DNA from: Sinonovacula constricta
Taxonomy: Eukaryota > Mollusca > Bivalvia > Cardiida > Solecurtidae
Direction of reading: 5' to 3'
DNA length: 64,000 bases
Assembly (NCBI GenBank): GCA_007844125.1
Contig: CM017563.1
Span: forward strand, 30,999,828 to 31,063,827
Part shown: positions 1 through 10,590 of the stretch, one piece after another
Position numbering within the stretch: position 1 is the first letter of the stretch
Layout of the letters: every line of letters begins with the position of its first letter
Made by a program: the position numbers and the translations under genes
The notes under the pieces: generated by a model
Told to the model about the DNA's origin: nothing
Seen by the model: the letters and a program-made list of their open reading frames with translations, nothing else
Database searches by the model: none

Positions 1-765
1 ATTGAACTTCGGAGAGATTCTCCTGACGTTTTTAATAAGAATAATTCATCCATTGTTAGCTTCATTGCAGTTCTCTGCCGTTTTTCCTGATTGCTTTTAA
101 GGAATTCAGACCCCGAAAGAGTTGTTCATTATAAAACTAGCCAATCAGGTATATAAAATACTTTCTTTATGCCAAATCTACATTGCGTCAAGGTTAAGAA
201 ACGTGACTCTGTTGTCTATGTTTGAAAAGCATCAGCACCGGAAAGAAAGGGTCAGTAGTTCGATGCCAGGTGAAGATATATCAAACACCACAAAATCGGT
301 ATAGTGAACGGAAGAGATTAGTGTGTATATTTATAGATTTAAAAAAAAACAATAACAACAACAATGTTAACAAACAGGCATTAAAATTGGGCCCTGTGGA
401 AGTTCAAACATCTATTGTTTATCAAAAAGTCAATTGTAACAACTATATAATCTAAAAATGCATTATCTTTGTTTATTAAGTAGGTAAAAATACTGCTTGC
501 AATTAACCATGAGAAAAAAAACAAGTTTGAGTTCACACAAGGACCTTTATATTAGCTGTTTGTTTACATTTACAATAACTTAGTTTTCCTTATTTATTGT
601 TTCTTCTAACACGTTCTTGTGCTCTTATTGATTACTGTTTCTACCACAGTGACAGTTGTCACAGGGCAGTATAGAATGTGTTTGTATTTGCTATTTTTAT
701 TTTAAATATAAACATAGTTTATCTGTTATTAAATTATAGTAATATTTAAAGAACATAAAAAGTAG
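1..765. other. Leading part of copy A, non-coding
   Basis: No gene seen. The stretch aligns with 26130-27250 in copy B, for example 181-310 with 26337-26450 and 630-700 with 26986-27040. Short open frames here are not kept in copy B. Confidence 0.6.
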
Positions 766-1584
766 GAATAATGGTCACAGCATTGTACAGAGTAGGTAAA
801 TTGATCACAGCATTGTCAAGAGTATGCGAAGTAGGTACAGTAAACTGATCACAGCATTGTCAAGAGTATACGAAGTAGGTAAACTGATCACAGCATTGCA
901 AAGAGTATACGAAGTAGGTAAATTGATCACAGCATTGTCAAGAGTATACGAAGTAGGTAAACTGATCACAGCATTGTAAAGAGCATACGAAGAAGGTAAA
1001 CAGGTCACAACTTGTAAAGAGCATACGAAGTAGGTAAACTGATCACAGCATTGTAAAGAGCATACGAAGAAGGTAAACTGATCACAACATTGTAAAGAGT
1101 ATAAGAAGTGGGTAAACTGATCACAGCATTGTAAAGAGCATACGAAGTAGGTAAACTGATCACAGCATTGTCAAGAGTATACGAAGTAGGTAAACTGATC
1201 ACAGCATTGTCAAGAGTATACGACGTGGGTAAACTGATCACAGCATTGTAAAGAGTATACGACGTGGGTAAACTGATCACAGCATTGTAAAGAGCATACG
1301 AAGTAGGTAAACTGATCACAGCATTGTAAAGAGCATACGAAGTAGGTAAACTGATCACAACATTGTAAAGAGTATACGAAGTAGGTAAACTGATCACAAC
1401 TTTGTAAAGAGCATGCGAAGTAGGTAAACTGATCACAGCATTGTAAAGAGCATGCGAAGTAGGTAAACTGATCACAGCATTGTCAAGATCATACAAAGTA
1501 GGTAAACTGATCACAGCATTGTAAAGAGCATGCGAAGTAGGTAAACTGATCACAGCATTGTCAAGATCATACAAAGTAGGTAAA
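766..1584 (+). repeat. 39-base minisatellite, about 21 units
   Basis: Tandem array with a 39-base period. Each unit holds the core ctgatcacagcattg, then aagag, a variable tay-rcgaag stretch and taggtaaa. I count about twenty gatcaca or close variants from 802 to 1556 at steps of 39, plus a degenerate leading unit near 771. Because 39 is 13 codons, the minus strand stays open for hundreds of bases and reads as a 13-residue repeat; I take that as an arithmetic effect, not a gene. Copy B has about one matching unit at 27211-27260, so the array expanded after the unit duplicated. Confidence 0.95.
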
Positions 1585-3955
1585 ACAATTTAAATAGGAA
1601 AAAAAGAAAAATTGAAAATAACTCAGGTCTTTTCTTTCAAGGTGCATAGTTATTGTTACATGCTATATGTCGCACACACATCGTTCCTCGGAGAATGCAT
1701 TTATTGGAACATATGTTAGACGGTGAAATGTAAAGCAAAGAAAACTTACAAGATACAACGTAATAAAAACACTCTGTGGTAAGTGTCATAGATTTCAGGT
1801 CATGGTACACCAGTTTTTGTTATTTCTGTGTCGTCTTTATGTTCACGATAGCTGTTGTCATTTATACCTATGAGAATGTAAGTAGCAAATCGATGTTTTC
1901 TACCTTTTATTGGCAGATGCGCTCCGAAAGTAATAAGGGAAATAGTTTCAGTTAAAAAATGTATCAACTTTTTTAAAATTCATAAGATTTAATTACATAA
2001 TATTCATTTTATATGAAGTGTCGAGTGTCACTTTAGTTACTTAAATGAGGTTGGGGTCTGAGTTGATGGGAGGAGCACATACACTTGCGTTCGCCGCGCA
2101 GCAAACATAAAAGGGAGTCTCTGGATTATTTGATTAAAATTTGACGGATAGTGGACTGCCGCCAGGCTACAAAGCACTGTCATGCGATTGCAGTGCAAGG
2201 CTCATCGTGTGATTATTTATTTACAAAACGACAGTCGAATGAGAAAAAAGGCGCTTACAAATACTATTGAAATAATGAATTATCATGATTTTATGATAGG
2301 CGCCTTTTTCTTTGACTCGAATTGGTGGAGTAAAAACCACCAGGTAATTTATATTAATTAGTTGGATTTCAGTTGTTTTATTCCTTGCTGGACGGTGAAA
2401 GAACAATACTTACAAACATAAATGCTTGTCAATGAAGTTTTCTGCAAAATATAAGTAATTTAGAAAATGACCCTATTTCACACTAAAACTGCAATAGCAA
2501 ACAATTATAATCCAGGTTGAATATTCACACATTATCCTTTATAGTGTCTGCATTACATGTTGTACATTCCGCTTAAACATTAAACAGTTTATTCCACGAT
2601 TAAGTGTGACTTTAATAGCGTAAAATTCCTATCAGGGTAGGCAAGAAGGTTTTTTAACAAACAATGGAGTGCAACGAGAACAACAAATGATAATATTGTC
2701 GGTGTCTTTCTTTTTCTGTCTGGAAAGAAAAAATGCCCTCCCTTAAAAAAGCAATGGTTTTTAAATGTCATTCAAAGCATTTATTGCAAAATCAATACGT
2801 CTGTAAATTTTTAAAACAAAATAGTAATAGAAACGCAAGCAATAACAATGCTCATATTCTATAGCACATTGTGCCAACATGGTTAAAAGGAACACAAGAG
2901 AACAGTGTGTTTTTGTTGTTGTTGTTTTAAAGCGCATTGCCCAGATATATCACATAGAAAACGCGGCCATTGGATTGTTAAAAGCTTTCAAAAGCAATTA
3001 AAGCATGCGCCAACGAGGCTTACTCTTGATCCAATAGACTCATTTCTGTGTAGAAATACGTCTGGGACGTGGCAACAGTAAGATGAAACAAAATAAGTTC
3101 CAAAATTTAAATTGACAAAAACACACAAATATTCACTGGAAGTACTGACATTTTCCATAATGTTTGCGGAAGTGATGGCTAGTTCTTTGTAGTTTTAAAG
3201 AAAATGACATTTTCTGTGATTTCCTTATTAGAAGTTTCATAATTTGATACTGTTGCCAATAATTATAAGGAAATAATGAACTAATACAAATGAAAATTTG
3301 GCTCTATTGTATAAGACAATTTCGAATAAACAGATTCGCACTGTCCTTATATTGTAGTCTTGCTTTACTGTATTTCAGTGGCAATGTACATTATATAGTT
3401 TCACGATATTCATTGATTTTTAAATTGTGTATTTGTGCATGTATAAGAATCGTGTTTTGCCAGCAACAATGCCAAGCTCGCACGCATTGCTATGCGACTA
3501 CGGTGCCTTCTCCTCGTTAAAATGGTCCAAAGTAAACTCAGAAAAACGGTTGGTATATTTTGTGCCTATCACAACGCGAACGATCATTAGGTTGTACATC
3601 TTACATAGGAATCAGTATGATAAGATTGTAGTAGAATACAAACGTTATACACCCTTATCCTTGAACAAAAACATGTATTTCATCCTCTATGTTTTTTAAA
3701 CTTATACCGTCCAAGGCTGATATAAACATGCTGTCATTTTACATGTGCTGCTATTTTTTCTTAAATCCAGCAAAGAACTAATAATAAACATCAATTATAC
3801 ATGAAACGTGTTTAATGTTATAAATGACATTGCATAATACAAAATTAACACTTTTGGCTGGCCAAAGTGAATTGCCAGTAATAAACTTTAATAAAATCGA
3901 TTATATCTTACTCTCCTCGAAATCCCTAGCTTACTTATTTACGCTCGTGAATTCG
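1585..3955. other. Non-coding paralogous stretch
   Basis: No gene recognised. It contains three strongly shared blocks: 2041-2200 (three copies), 2630-2960 (matches 29575-29760 in part and 43947-44215) and 2941-3160 (matches 44270-44495). Region 3290-3400 matches 44620-44730. Short open frames at 3290-3520 and 3427-3699 carry no recognisable domain and are broken in copy C. Confidence 0.6.
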
Positions 3956-3956
3956 A

Positions 3957-4000
3957 TGACGTCACATGACATAAGCGGTTTGTCAGAGGGCAATATAAAA
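3957..4000 (+). promoter_or_regulatory. CRE plus TATA promoter-like module, copy A
   Basis: A perfect TGACGTCA palindrome lies at 3957-3964 and a TATAAAA box at 3994-4000, start to start 37 bases apart. Copy C has the same two elements at 45321-45328 and 45358-45364, again exactly 37 bases apart, although the bases between differ in many places. TGACGTCA is the classical CREB/ATF site. The spacing and retention suggest a real core promoter on the plus strand, but no conserved reading frame follows, so the transcript would be non-coding or the gene lost. Confidence 0.45.
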
Positions 4001-4715
4001 TGCTGACCAGGGCTTCCTGTGGAATTTAACTTCGTAACGTCTCTTGAGGTATTATTTATGTCAAATGTTCCACTACGAGTATAAGAATAACTAAGTATAT
4101 ATTTCATAAAGATGCAATTCATACGCTCAACAGAAGGCTTCCGGGACCCACATTCTATGTATGTGACATAAAAATAACTTAATTTATTGGCGATACTTAT
4201 TACATGTATCAAGGAAGCCATTACGAACACAATCGTTATAAAACAAAAACATTTCTAATGGTACCTCTTTCACTTTTCACGTTAATGTACTAACATTGTC
4301 GTTTTTAAAGTTCCGAGTCATATTTGTAATCAATTTGTATCATACATCAAGCACATAGACAAGTCTTTAAACTTCCGACTATACAGTTTAAATGGACACA
4401 CGATGTTAACACTCGAAACTTCGAAACTTCGAAACTTCTTTATTTAATTAAACGCCTATTTTTATGTACACATATTCAATGGCGTTGTACATAACATTAA
4501 TATAACAACATGAAAAAATTGCACATTTAAATAAAAGCACACATAATCACTTAAGAATCATTTAAAACTATTATAATAAAACAGTATTAGAATAAATGGA
4601 GATAAGAAAATATTAAGAATTACCATCATCGATCTTAAAAGAATAGGTTACAAAACTTAAAATATAAAACATTAACCAAAACACTCACCAAAGTTCTATG
4701 GGTTTATTTTATGAG
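4001..4715. other. Non-coding stretch with a small 8-base tandem repeat
   Basis: No gene seen. Bases 4100-4180 match 30420-30480 and 45700-45770. At 4413-4438 the 8-base unit tcgaaact repeats three times, placing GAA and TTC in alternation, a little like a heat-shock element. Confidence 0.5.
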
Positions 4716-4975
4716 AAATTGAGCTAAACCACATCTATTGAAATAAAGACCGCATCACATTTTTGAGAAACATTGACGACAAAGCTAGCAGCTTCAATAA
4801 ATATTTCATCAAACTTTCTCCCATTCTTAGCCTTAAGCATTAATTTTATTCCCAGATACGTCCCCATGGGACGGCAGTAAAAAGGGCATATGCTGGTTAT
4901 GTGACATAGTGTATGCATTTAATATGCATGAAAAGTACAACTAGTCTCGCTGATTGAAGTTTTACTTACCGCTAT
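4716..4975 (+). repeat. Shared block present in all three copies
   Basis: One of the best preserved blocks of the giant unit; it matches 30750-31010 and 45970-46205. Landmarks include ccacatctattg, gacggcagt followed by aagggc, and catgaaaagtacaactagtc. The minus-strand open frame of 64 codons at 4724-4918 in copy A is broken by a frameshift and stops in copy B, so coding is not the reason for the similarity. Confidence 0.75.
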
Positions 4976-6558
4976 GATCCCAAGGAATTAGTATTATTAT
5001 CTGCAGTAACTATTAAAAATTGCACAAGGTCTTTGACCATTGTGCGATTTTGTAAATGGAACACATTATCGTTGGATTATTGTGAATCATTAAAATATTT
5101 AAAATACTGTTGTAAATTATCCCAAAGGGAACGGTATAATTACATTTTTTACAAAAACGCTCTCACTTAAATTTTCGGCAAATTCCTTTTTCAAGAGTTA
5201 AACATAAACAATTTATGTTTCTACATATTTGCAAACGTTTAAGTCTAACTTTTAAAATTATTTGAAAAATAGTTTTTATTATAAATATATATATATAAAT
5301 ATATAATAAAATGAGGTAACGGGTGGCATTAATGACGCTGAAAAGATATAAAACCAGAGTACGTATACTTTTGAGACCTTCTTTAAGTTTCAACATTATT
5401 TTCTGTCATCTATATGGCGATAGTTTAAATGAATATTTAACTTTTCCCGGGAGACAAATCTTTACATTTATATGCAAATTAGTTTTATATTGCGTCAGGG
5501 TACTTATATTTCTTAGATTGATACAAACTGAAAGACATCTTCCAGGCGCACTTGTCTGTTCGGTGTTTTATGCAACAAATCGGCCACGAAAAAAGGTTGT
5601 GCTTTTAATCTTACTCGTATTACATAATGATATACCTTATAGGATTATTTCTTTTTGTCTTCAGTATCAAGTAGAAAAATATAATGGCTTGGTTCTGGTG
5701 ACATTCCAAGTGAAATGTACTACAAATAATTATGTATCTTTGGCTGTGTATAATTGTTTTCACAACATATTTTTGTAACATTTGAGATATTATTTGTTTT
5801 TTAATATCATTTAAGAATAAAATACAAAAATACCTATATAGTTACATCCGGCAATTATTGTTTAATAATGCAAATATGTGTCAGCAAGAAGTTGTCGTAT
5901 TTGTTTTTAAATATAAAGATCATTGTGATTTTGCATTAGGCCGTCGTGTGTATGAATGCTGAATGCTAACATCAGACAAAGACTTATGAGTACTAATGCT
6001 TTATATATTGAAAATGCAAAAAGTCTGAGACGAAACAGCAAACGACTAGACAAAAATACATACAACAGTTGACGCTTGTATACGATTAGTTTTAGGCAAT
6101 TAAAGACAATTACACAAGGGATTTCCTGAGAAGCTTGTCCATTTTTATTGTATTTATTGGAAAGTTATAATCAACAAAGGCAGTATGTACGCCATCAATT
6201 TTCAAATTGCTTCTTATCGTAGGCATGTTGTAGTCGATATATTCTCTAAGCTCTATTTTAAATTTGATATTGCAAGTGATAGTGTTTTGTTTACGTTATG
6301 TTCAAGTCGTTATGCCATCAGTTGATTTCTGTTTCCTTGCTGTATGTACAGACTTTTATTTTCCGATATATCTTCTCTTGAACATGTGAATTTATGGTTT
6401 AAAATTGCATACGAAAAACAACACCCAACCTTTCCTCGACCACTAAAGAAGCATAAGAAAAATAAAACAAAGCTCTTATCTTGAATGTTATAAAACGAAT
6501 TTGTTATATCAAGCATTCATATTTATTGTCATACAATGCATGTACTGAATAGGGAAAT
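4976..6558. other. Non-coding stretch
   Basis: No gene recognised. Bases 6130-6370 match 32440-32680 in copy B. A 151-codon plus-strand open frame at 5323-5778 has no recognisable domain, no good start context and no counterpart in copies B or C. Confidence 0.55.
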
Positions 6559-7052
6559 ATGACAAAGGCATATGAGCATAGCAGAATTTGAAAAGACACA
6601 GGACAAAGGTGTTCACATGCAAGCCAAATGTACAAGTAAGAACAAATCTGTGATGAGTCATTAAACAAAAAGAGCACACCCAACAGTTACCGCCTAGGAA
6701 CGGTCAGTCAGCAAAAGGGACCGACTTGGGTGCTTAAACCGGTTTTACAGAGCTATAACCTCTCCTGAGTTTTTTCCCAAATGCAAGCAATAAAAAGAAA
6801 AATATTTGTATAAAAAATGTCCAAACGCTGACGTTTCTGTTGATGAGTTATTACGCTGTTGGTGACGTAATTAAAAAATAATGTCCACATGGTACATAGA
6901 AGAGAGGGACGTATCATTTCCATTAAAAGAACTACATGAAATTGTTGATAGTAAATTAAATCTTTTCTATAATCAAGTAAGAATGACCAGGTAAGACGTG
7001 TAAATAGTTTTAGTATCCTGTTTGTGTGTGGATGGAGTTGAGGAACAAAACC
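6559..7052 (+). mobile_element. Element X, long copy 1
   Basis: About 500 bases, similar along its length to 34708-35210, and in part to at least eight other places on both strands. The start reads atgacaaag; the core near 6685-6740 holds the cggtcagtc and gaccgactt arms; the end is near gatggagttgaggaac. In the frame shared with the copy at 26493-26702 it still reads ERSVSKRDRLGCLNRF but has stops. I see no terminal inverted repeats or LTRs. Copies B and C have no X at the matching place. The family is unknown to me; a non-autonomous transposon is the simplest reading. Confidence 0.6.
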
Positions 7053-7284
7053 CGTCAATCATTGACAAACTGTCTGCTTGAACTTGCTATTATTGTTAGA
7101 GCTTTAAGGAAAGATCAGTACAGACTACATTAATAAATGAATATATATGTAAAATTATTTTCTTCTTACTGTATCTCCCCCTTTATAAAAATGTGTGAAT
7201 TACACTAAGCACAAAGCGTGAAAAGTGAAAACATTTAAACTATACTTTCTGCTTCCTGATACACATGCAGAATAAGTTTTGTTT
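7053..7284. other. No feature seen
   Basis: Plain AT-rich sequence between element X and a SINE. Confidence 0.5.
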
Positions 7285-7532
7285 GGTTTGTTTTTAAATA
7301 CATTGCCGCGACTAATTATGATAATTATAACAACGTCTAGCAATTCTAGCGGAGTGAGACCCTCAAACAATTGTCTGGATAGAACCACCGGGGCACGGCA
7401 GATCATCTGGAAGGCCTTCCCATATTTACTTATTCACCCCGAACGGTATTCGAACCGACGCGGTGAGAGGCTAAGACGTCAGAGGAAGTACAAGTTGGCG
7501 ACTCTACTACAACGCCACGGGCGCCCCCAGAA
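7285..7532 (-). mobile_element. tRNA-derived SINE, family 1
   Basis: Read on the minus strand, the head near 7530 has an A-box-like stretch (7504-7517) and a B-box-like ggttcgaatacc (7445-7456), followed by a body that includes cttcc, ccggtggttctatccag and a tail near 7300. The same order occurs on the plus strand at 8515-8765 and a body fragment at 7976-8085. It is richer in G and C than its surroundings. The plus-strand open frame through it is incidental. Confidence 0.75.
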
Positions 7533-7975
7533 TAAGTTGATCTAGCATATACACAACTTCATTAGAAAATTTTAAACTGAATTATTCAATATTAATATTA
7601 AAAGATAGAATGTTGAGGTTTGTTTAAATATAAGACAATAGCAATAGCAATACTATTAATTGTTTGAGTCAGGATATGATGAATTAGACATCGGTAACTA
7701 ATGAACCATTAAAGCAATAATCCTGTTTACTGTTTACCAATATACTTGTTAAGCATATTCGCACAATACCAGCTTATACCCATGTATTGATTTTATTTAA
7801 TATTATATATAGTAAAGTAAATACATGACGTGAGTGTTCAAACCAATAAAAGAATAAAAATAGAAATAGAAAAATGTTGACAACATAAGATGCTTAGCTC
7901 AGCCTAAGCCGACGAGTAATGTTAGTTTCGTCCGATTTCTTTTCATAGACATCGCACTGACACAGTTATAGTCAT
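7533..7975. other. No feature seen
   Basis: AT-rich sequence without recognisable gene or repeat. Confidence 0.5.
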
Positions 7976-8085
7976 ACTGGCGACGTCTAGCTAATTACTG
8001 GCGGAGAAATACTCCAAACTATGAATGGGTAGAACCACTAGCGTACAGCCGGTTTGCTAAAACTACTCGGGCATGCTCGTTTTCA
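7976..8085 (-). mobile_element. SINE family 1, 5'-truncated fragment
   Basis: Matches the non-tRNA body of the SINE at 7285-7532: both contain a gtctagc start, a ggcggag or gcggag motif, then gggtagaaccac or ggatagaaccac. The tRNA-like head is missing, as expected for a truncated retroposed copy. Confidence 0.6.
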
Positions 8086-8514
8086 TCGGATATCATTAAA
8101 GATTTTACCCATTTAAGTGAACATATGATCACATGGTGAATATATAAGTCAATAAATAAAGTCACTTCGCCCATAACAATTATGAGAATTAAGACAGTAT
8201 AAGGATTAAATTCAGGAGGTGATATTTCAAAGTTTCACAGTAAAACAAATAATATCCAGCCTTCCGGGTTATGCCATAGCTTGATGATGATAAATTACCG
8301 TTCTAGAGGACTGGCGCTATATCCGAATAAATTGTAAGACAGTTTCTTTAATCTAGTGATTTGCGGGTAAAAAAACAGGTATGTAACGAAATTTCTGAAT
8401 GTTGTAGAAATTATTTCAAATTAAAAACCTCTTAAGCAAGATAACAATTAAAATAATTTCACACATGCAGATAATAAGAAGCACGTAATCATCACAAAAA
8501 ACTGAACACAGTAT
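8086..8514. other. No feature seen
   Basis: AT-rich non-coding sequence. Confidence 0.5.
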
Positions 8515-8765
8515 GTAATGGTGTCGGTGGCTTAGTGGTGGAGTCGCTGACTTGTAAATCCTCTGACTGCTTAGACTGTAACGGCGTGGGTTCGAGTCTC
8601 ATTCAGAGCGATGGTCTTAAAATAGGCAGTTCTTCCAGGTGACTTGCCGGTGGTTCTACTCAGACATTTGGGGTCGACCTCGACCAAAATAGCTGAATAT
8701 AATGATAAAAATTTGCTACTGCGATGTATATATGGATCTTTTGCTGTAAAAGTAATATACAACTT
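8515..8765 (+). mobile_element. tRNA-derived SINE, family 1
   Basis: The A box tggcttagtggtgg is at 8528-8541 and the B box ggttcgagtc at 8589-8598. The body then shares gtgacttgccggtggttcta and a ggggtc motif with the inverted copy at 7285-7532. It is a SINE and not a tRNA gene: the region between the boxes does not form a normal anticodon arm and an unrelated body follows. Confidence 0.75.
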
Positions 8766-9059
8766 TTGTTTTTATGTATATAAACAATACTCACAATATT
8801 AATATTTAATCATTTCAGATAATATAAACAACTTTTAGATTGAGATTTTCGCATCTAAAATAAACAATGTCTTTTTCTGAACACATCACAATTAATTTAG
8901 ACAAAGTGCATATTGGTTGGCATGTCTCCTGGGAAACATAATATTGTTTATCCCATTTTTGTATAAAATTTGTGTTCTATGTTGATTTCTACCTTATGCT
9001 GATGTGATTAATTTGCTGCTTATAAGTACTACAACCAGGTTATTTTTGTTTCAACTTTA
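8766..9059. other. Block shared with copy C
   Basis: Bases 8830-9010 match 48040-48205 and, more weakly, 47730-47845. Shared landmarks are tagattgagattt, taaacaatgtctttt and ctgggaaaca. Non-coding. Confidence 0.6.
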
Positions 9060-9640
9060 GCAACAAGTTAAGTCTCAAATAAATAAACAATTTATCCATT
9101 GGAACAAGCCATATTGCAAATGGATTAACGACGCATTGCGAGGAACAAGTAGTTTTTCACAAAAAAAATCTTCAAAAATAACAAGTTATGTTTCGGATGA
9201 ATAATCGATGCAACAATAAGAACATGTGATAACTGACGGGAACATACGATGCATAACTAGAAACAAGGTATGTCTCAGATGAATAAACGATGCTTCACTA
9301 GGAATATGCTATATCTCGGATGACAAAACGATGCCCCACTAGGCATATGCCATGTCTCAGATAAACAAAGGATCAACAGATACAAGTCATGTCTCGGACG
9401 ATTATGCAATGCATTATTAGGTCTGATTCGAGTGTGAGATAAATAGACTATGCATAACTAGGAACAAGTCATGTCTTAAATGAACGGATGAAGCATCATT
9501 AGGCACATGTCATGTCTCAGATGAATAAACAATGCGTCACCAGAAAATCCTATGTCACAGATGAATACACGATGCTCCACAAGGAATATGTCATGTCTTA
9601 GATGAATAAACGATGCATCACTAGAAACAGATTGTTCGTG
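9060..9640 (+). repeat. Degenerate minisatellite of about 41 bases
   Basis: About fourteen loose units of roughly 40 bases. A good unit runs agatgaataaacgatgc, atcactagga, then ayatgtcatgtct. Units vary in length and are interrupted in places. The same array is at 48890-49570 in copy C, so it predates the duplication that made A and C. Confidence 0.8.
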
Positions 9641-9975
9641 TCCAGGATAAAAATCAGTGCATGCCAATCTGTCTCATTGATTTTTATGTGGTTTTAGGAA
9701 AACTTTGATAATAATGCCTTTAGCGACGGTTGTGGGTATAACAGCTTTTATCAAGTCACTATCTTTCTAACTGACCAACATGAAAAAATGATCGAACAAA
9801 CCAAGGTTTTTAGTACTAGTATGCACAGAAATACGAGAAACACCAAAATTATTTCAACCAATTTACATTGTCGTAGACGACTGGGAACAATGGCTCGACA
9901 ATTGCCGGATAAACTAGTGCCATCCCTATCACTAGCTTATAATTCCCTATATTAGAGTACCGGCCTGCCATGAAC
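9641..9975. other. Non-coding stretch shared with copy C
   Basis: Aligns with 49571-50045. No gene seen. Confidence 0.5.
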
Positions 9976-10144
9976 AATCGGTAAAATCACATAGCCTTTG
10001 CATTTAAAGCGTTTTGATTGGCTGAGTGCTGGTCACGTGCGAGTCATTATAAAGTGATGTTGACACGAGAATGTTTTGACGTGAGCACCGAGAATATAGT
10101 ACTGACGATCGTGTTCTTTTTACGCACACCGTTGTTACAATAAA

Positions 10145-10261
10145 ATGGCGTCTGGTAATAGCAATAGACAGTTTGTCAGTGTGTCTAATGAGGTTTTGCT
10201 AACATTAATGGGAGAATATATCATCATAAAAGATCAAAAAGTGCAACCTCGGTATCAATGA
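10145..10261 (+). CDS. Short ORF, possible transposon N-terminal remnant (38 residues)
   Basis: Opens with MASGNSNRQFVSVSNE in a good start context (aaaATGG), 91 bases after a TATAAAG box, and ends at TGA 10259-10261. The hydrophilic start followed by F-x-x-V-S is reminiscent of the N-termini of some tyrosine-recombinase-like mobile proteins in invertebrates, but 38 residues are too few to assign. No consensus splice donor precedes the stop. I read it as the broken start of a mobile-element protein and hold this loosely. Confidence 0.25.
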   Translation: MASGNSNRQFVSVSNEVLLTLMGEYIIIKDQKVQPRYQ

Positions 10262-10421
10262 CTTCTTTTCTTGTTTATCTTTTGAGGAAAAAATGGGAGA
10301 ACATACTTTGATGAGAGAAATGAGCGTTGAACAAAGTGGATCCACAAATAGTGAAGTATCACACTATATTGTATCAATAACACTTTAATTTCATAGGTTA
10401 TGTGATATAACAAATAAGACA

Positions 10422-10515
10422 GTCAATATAGAGTTTTGCGGACCTGACTTATGTGATATTGACTGAGGTCTACGTCAATTTTACATTAGCCAGGTCCTTA
10501 AAACTATATATTGGC
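10422..10515. repeat. 25-base imperfect inverted repeat (foldback)
   Basis: Arms at 10422-10446 and 10491-10515 pair at 21 of 25 positions across a 44-base loop. The loop has a smaller ATTGAC/GTCAAT repeat. It may be the folded end of the mobile element that contains it. Confidence 0.75.
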
Positions 10516-10590
10516 CGTAACCTAAGTCTTTATTTACATAATATGAACCTTTCTCTTCTTGAATTTATGCTACATATATAACTGCCAGCT

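Larger units (their letters stand above)
9976..10590 (+). mobile_element. A-specific insertion with promoter, short ORF and inverted repeat
   Basis: Copy C passes from the equivalent of A 9975 to A 10590 within about 20 bases near 50045, so about 600 bases were inserted in A or lost from C. The segment starts with an inverted CCAAT motif (gattggct), a CACGTG E-box at 10034-10039 and TATAAAG at 10048-10054. It then has the start aaaATGGCG at 10145 and, near its other end, a 25-base imperfect inverted repeat at 10422-10446 and 10491-10515. This fits an internally deleted DNA transposon or similar element. The family is not identified. Confidence 0.5.

Noticed and set aside
805..1574. Long minus-strand reading frames with a 13-residue repeat
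   Set aside because: They exist only because the minisatellite period is 39 bases. There is no sequence before or after that looks coding, and copy B has only one unit.
766..1584. CRISPR-like regular repeats
   Set aside because: Units are directly joined with no unique spacers, in animal-type DNA.
4724..4918. 64-codon minus-strand frame in a block kept in three copies
   Set aside because: A one-base gap and stops in copy B break it, so the block is not conserved as protein.
5323..5778. 151-codon plus-strand open frame
   Set aside because: No recognisable domain, motif or splice context and no conserved counterpart. A length like this is possible by chance in 64 kb.
8515..8605. tRNA gene
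   Set aside because: A and B boxes are present but the anticodon arm is not normal and a shared SINE body follows. The same holds at 23478 and 39188.
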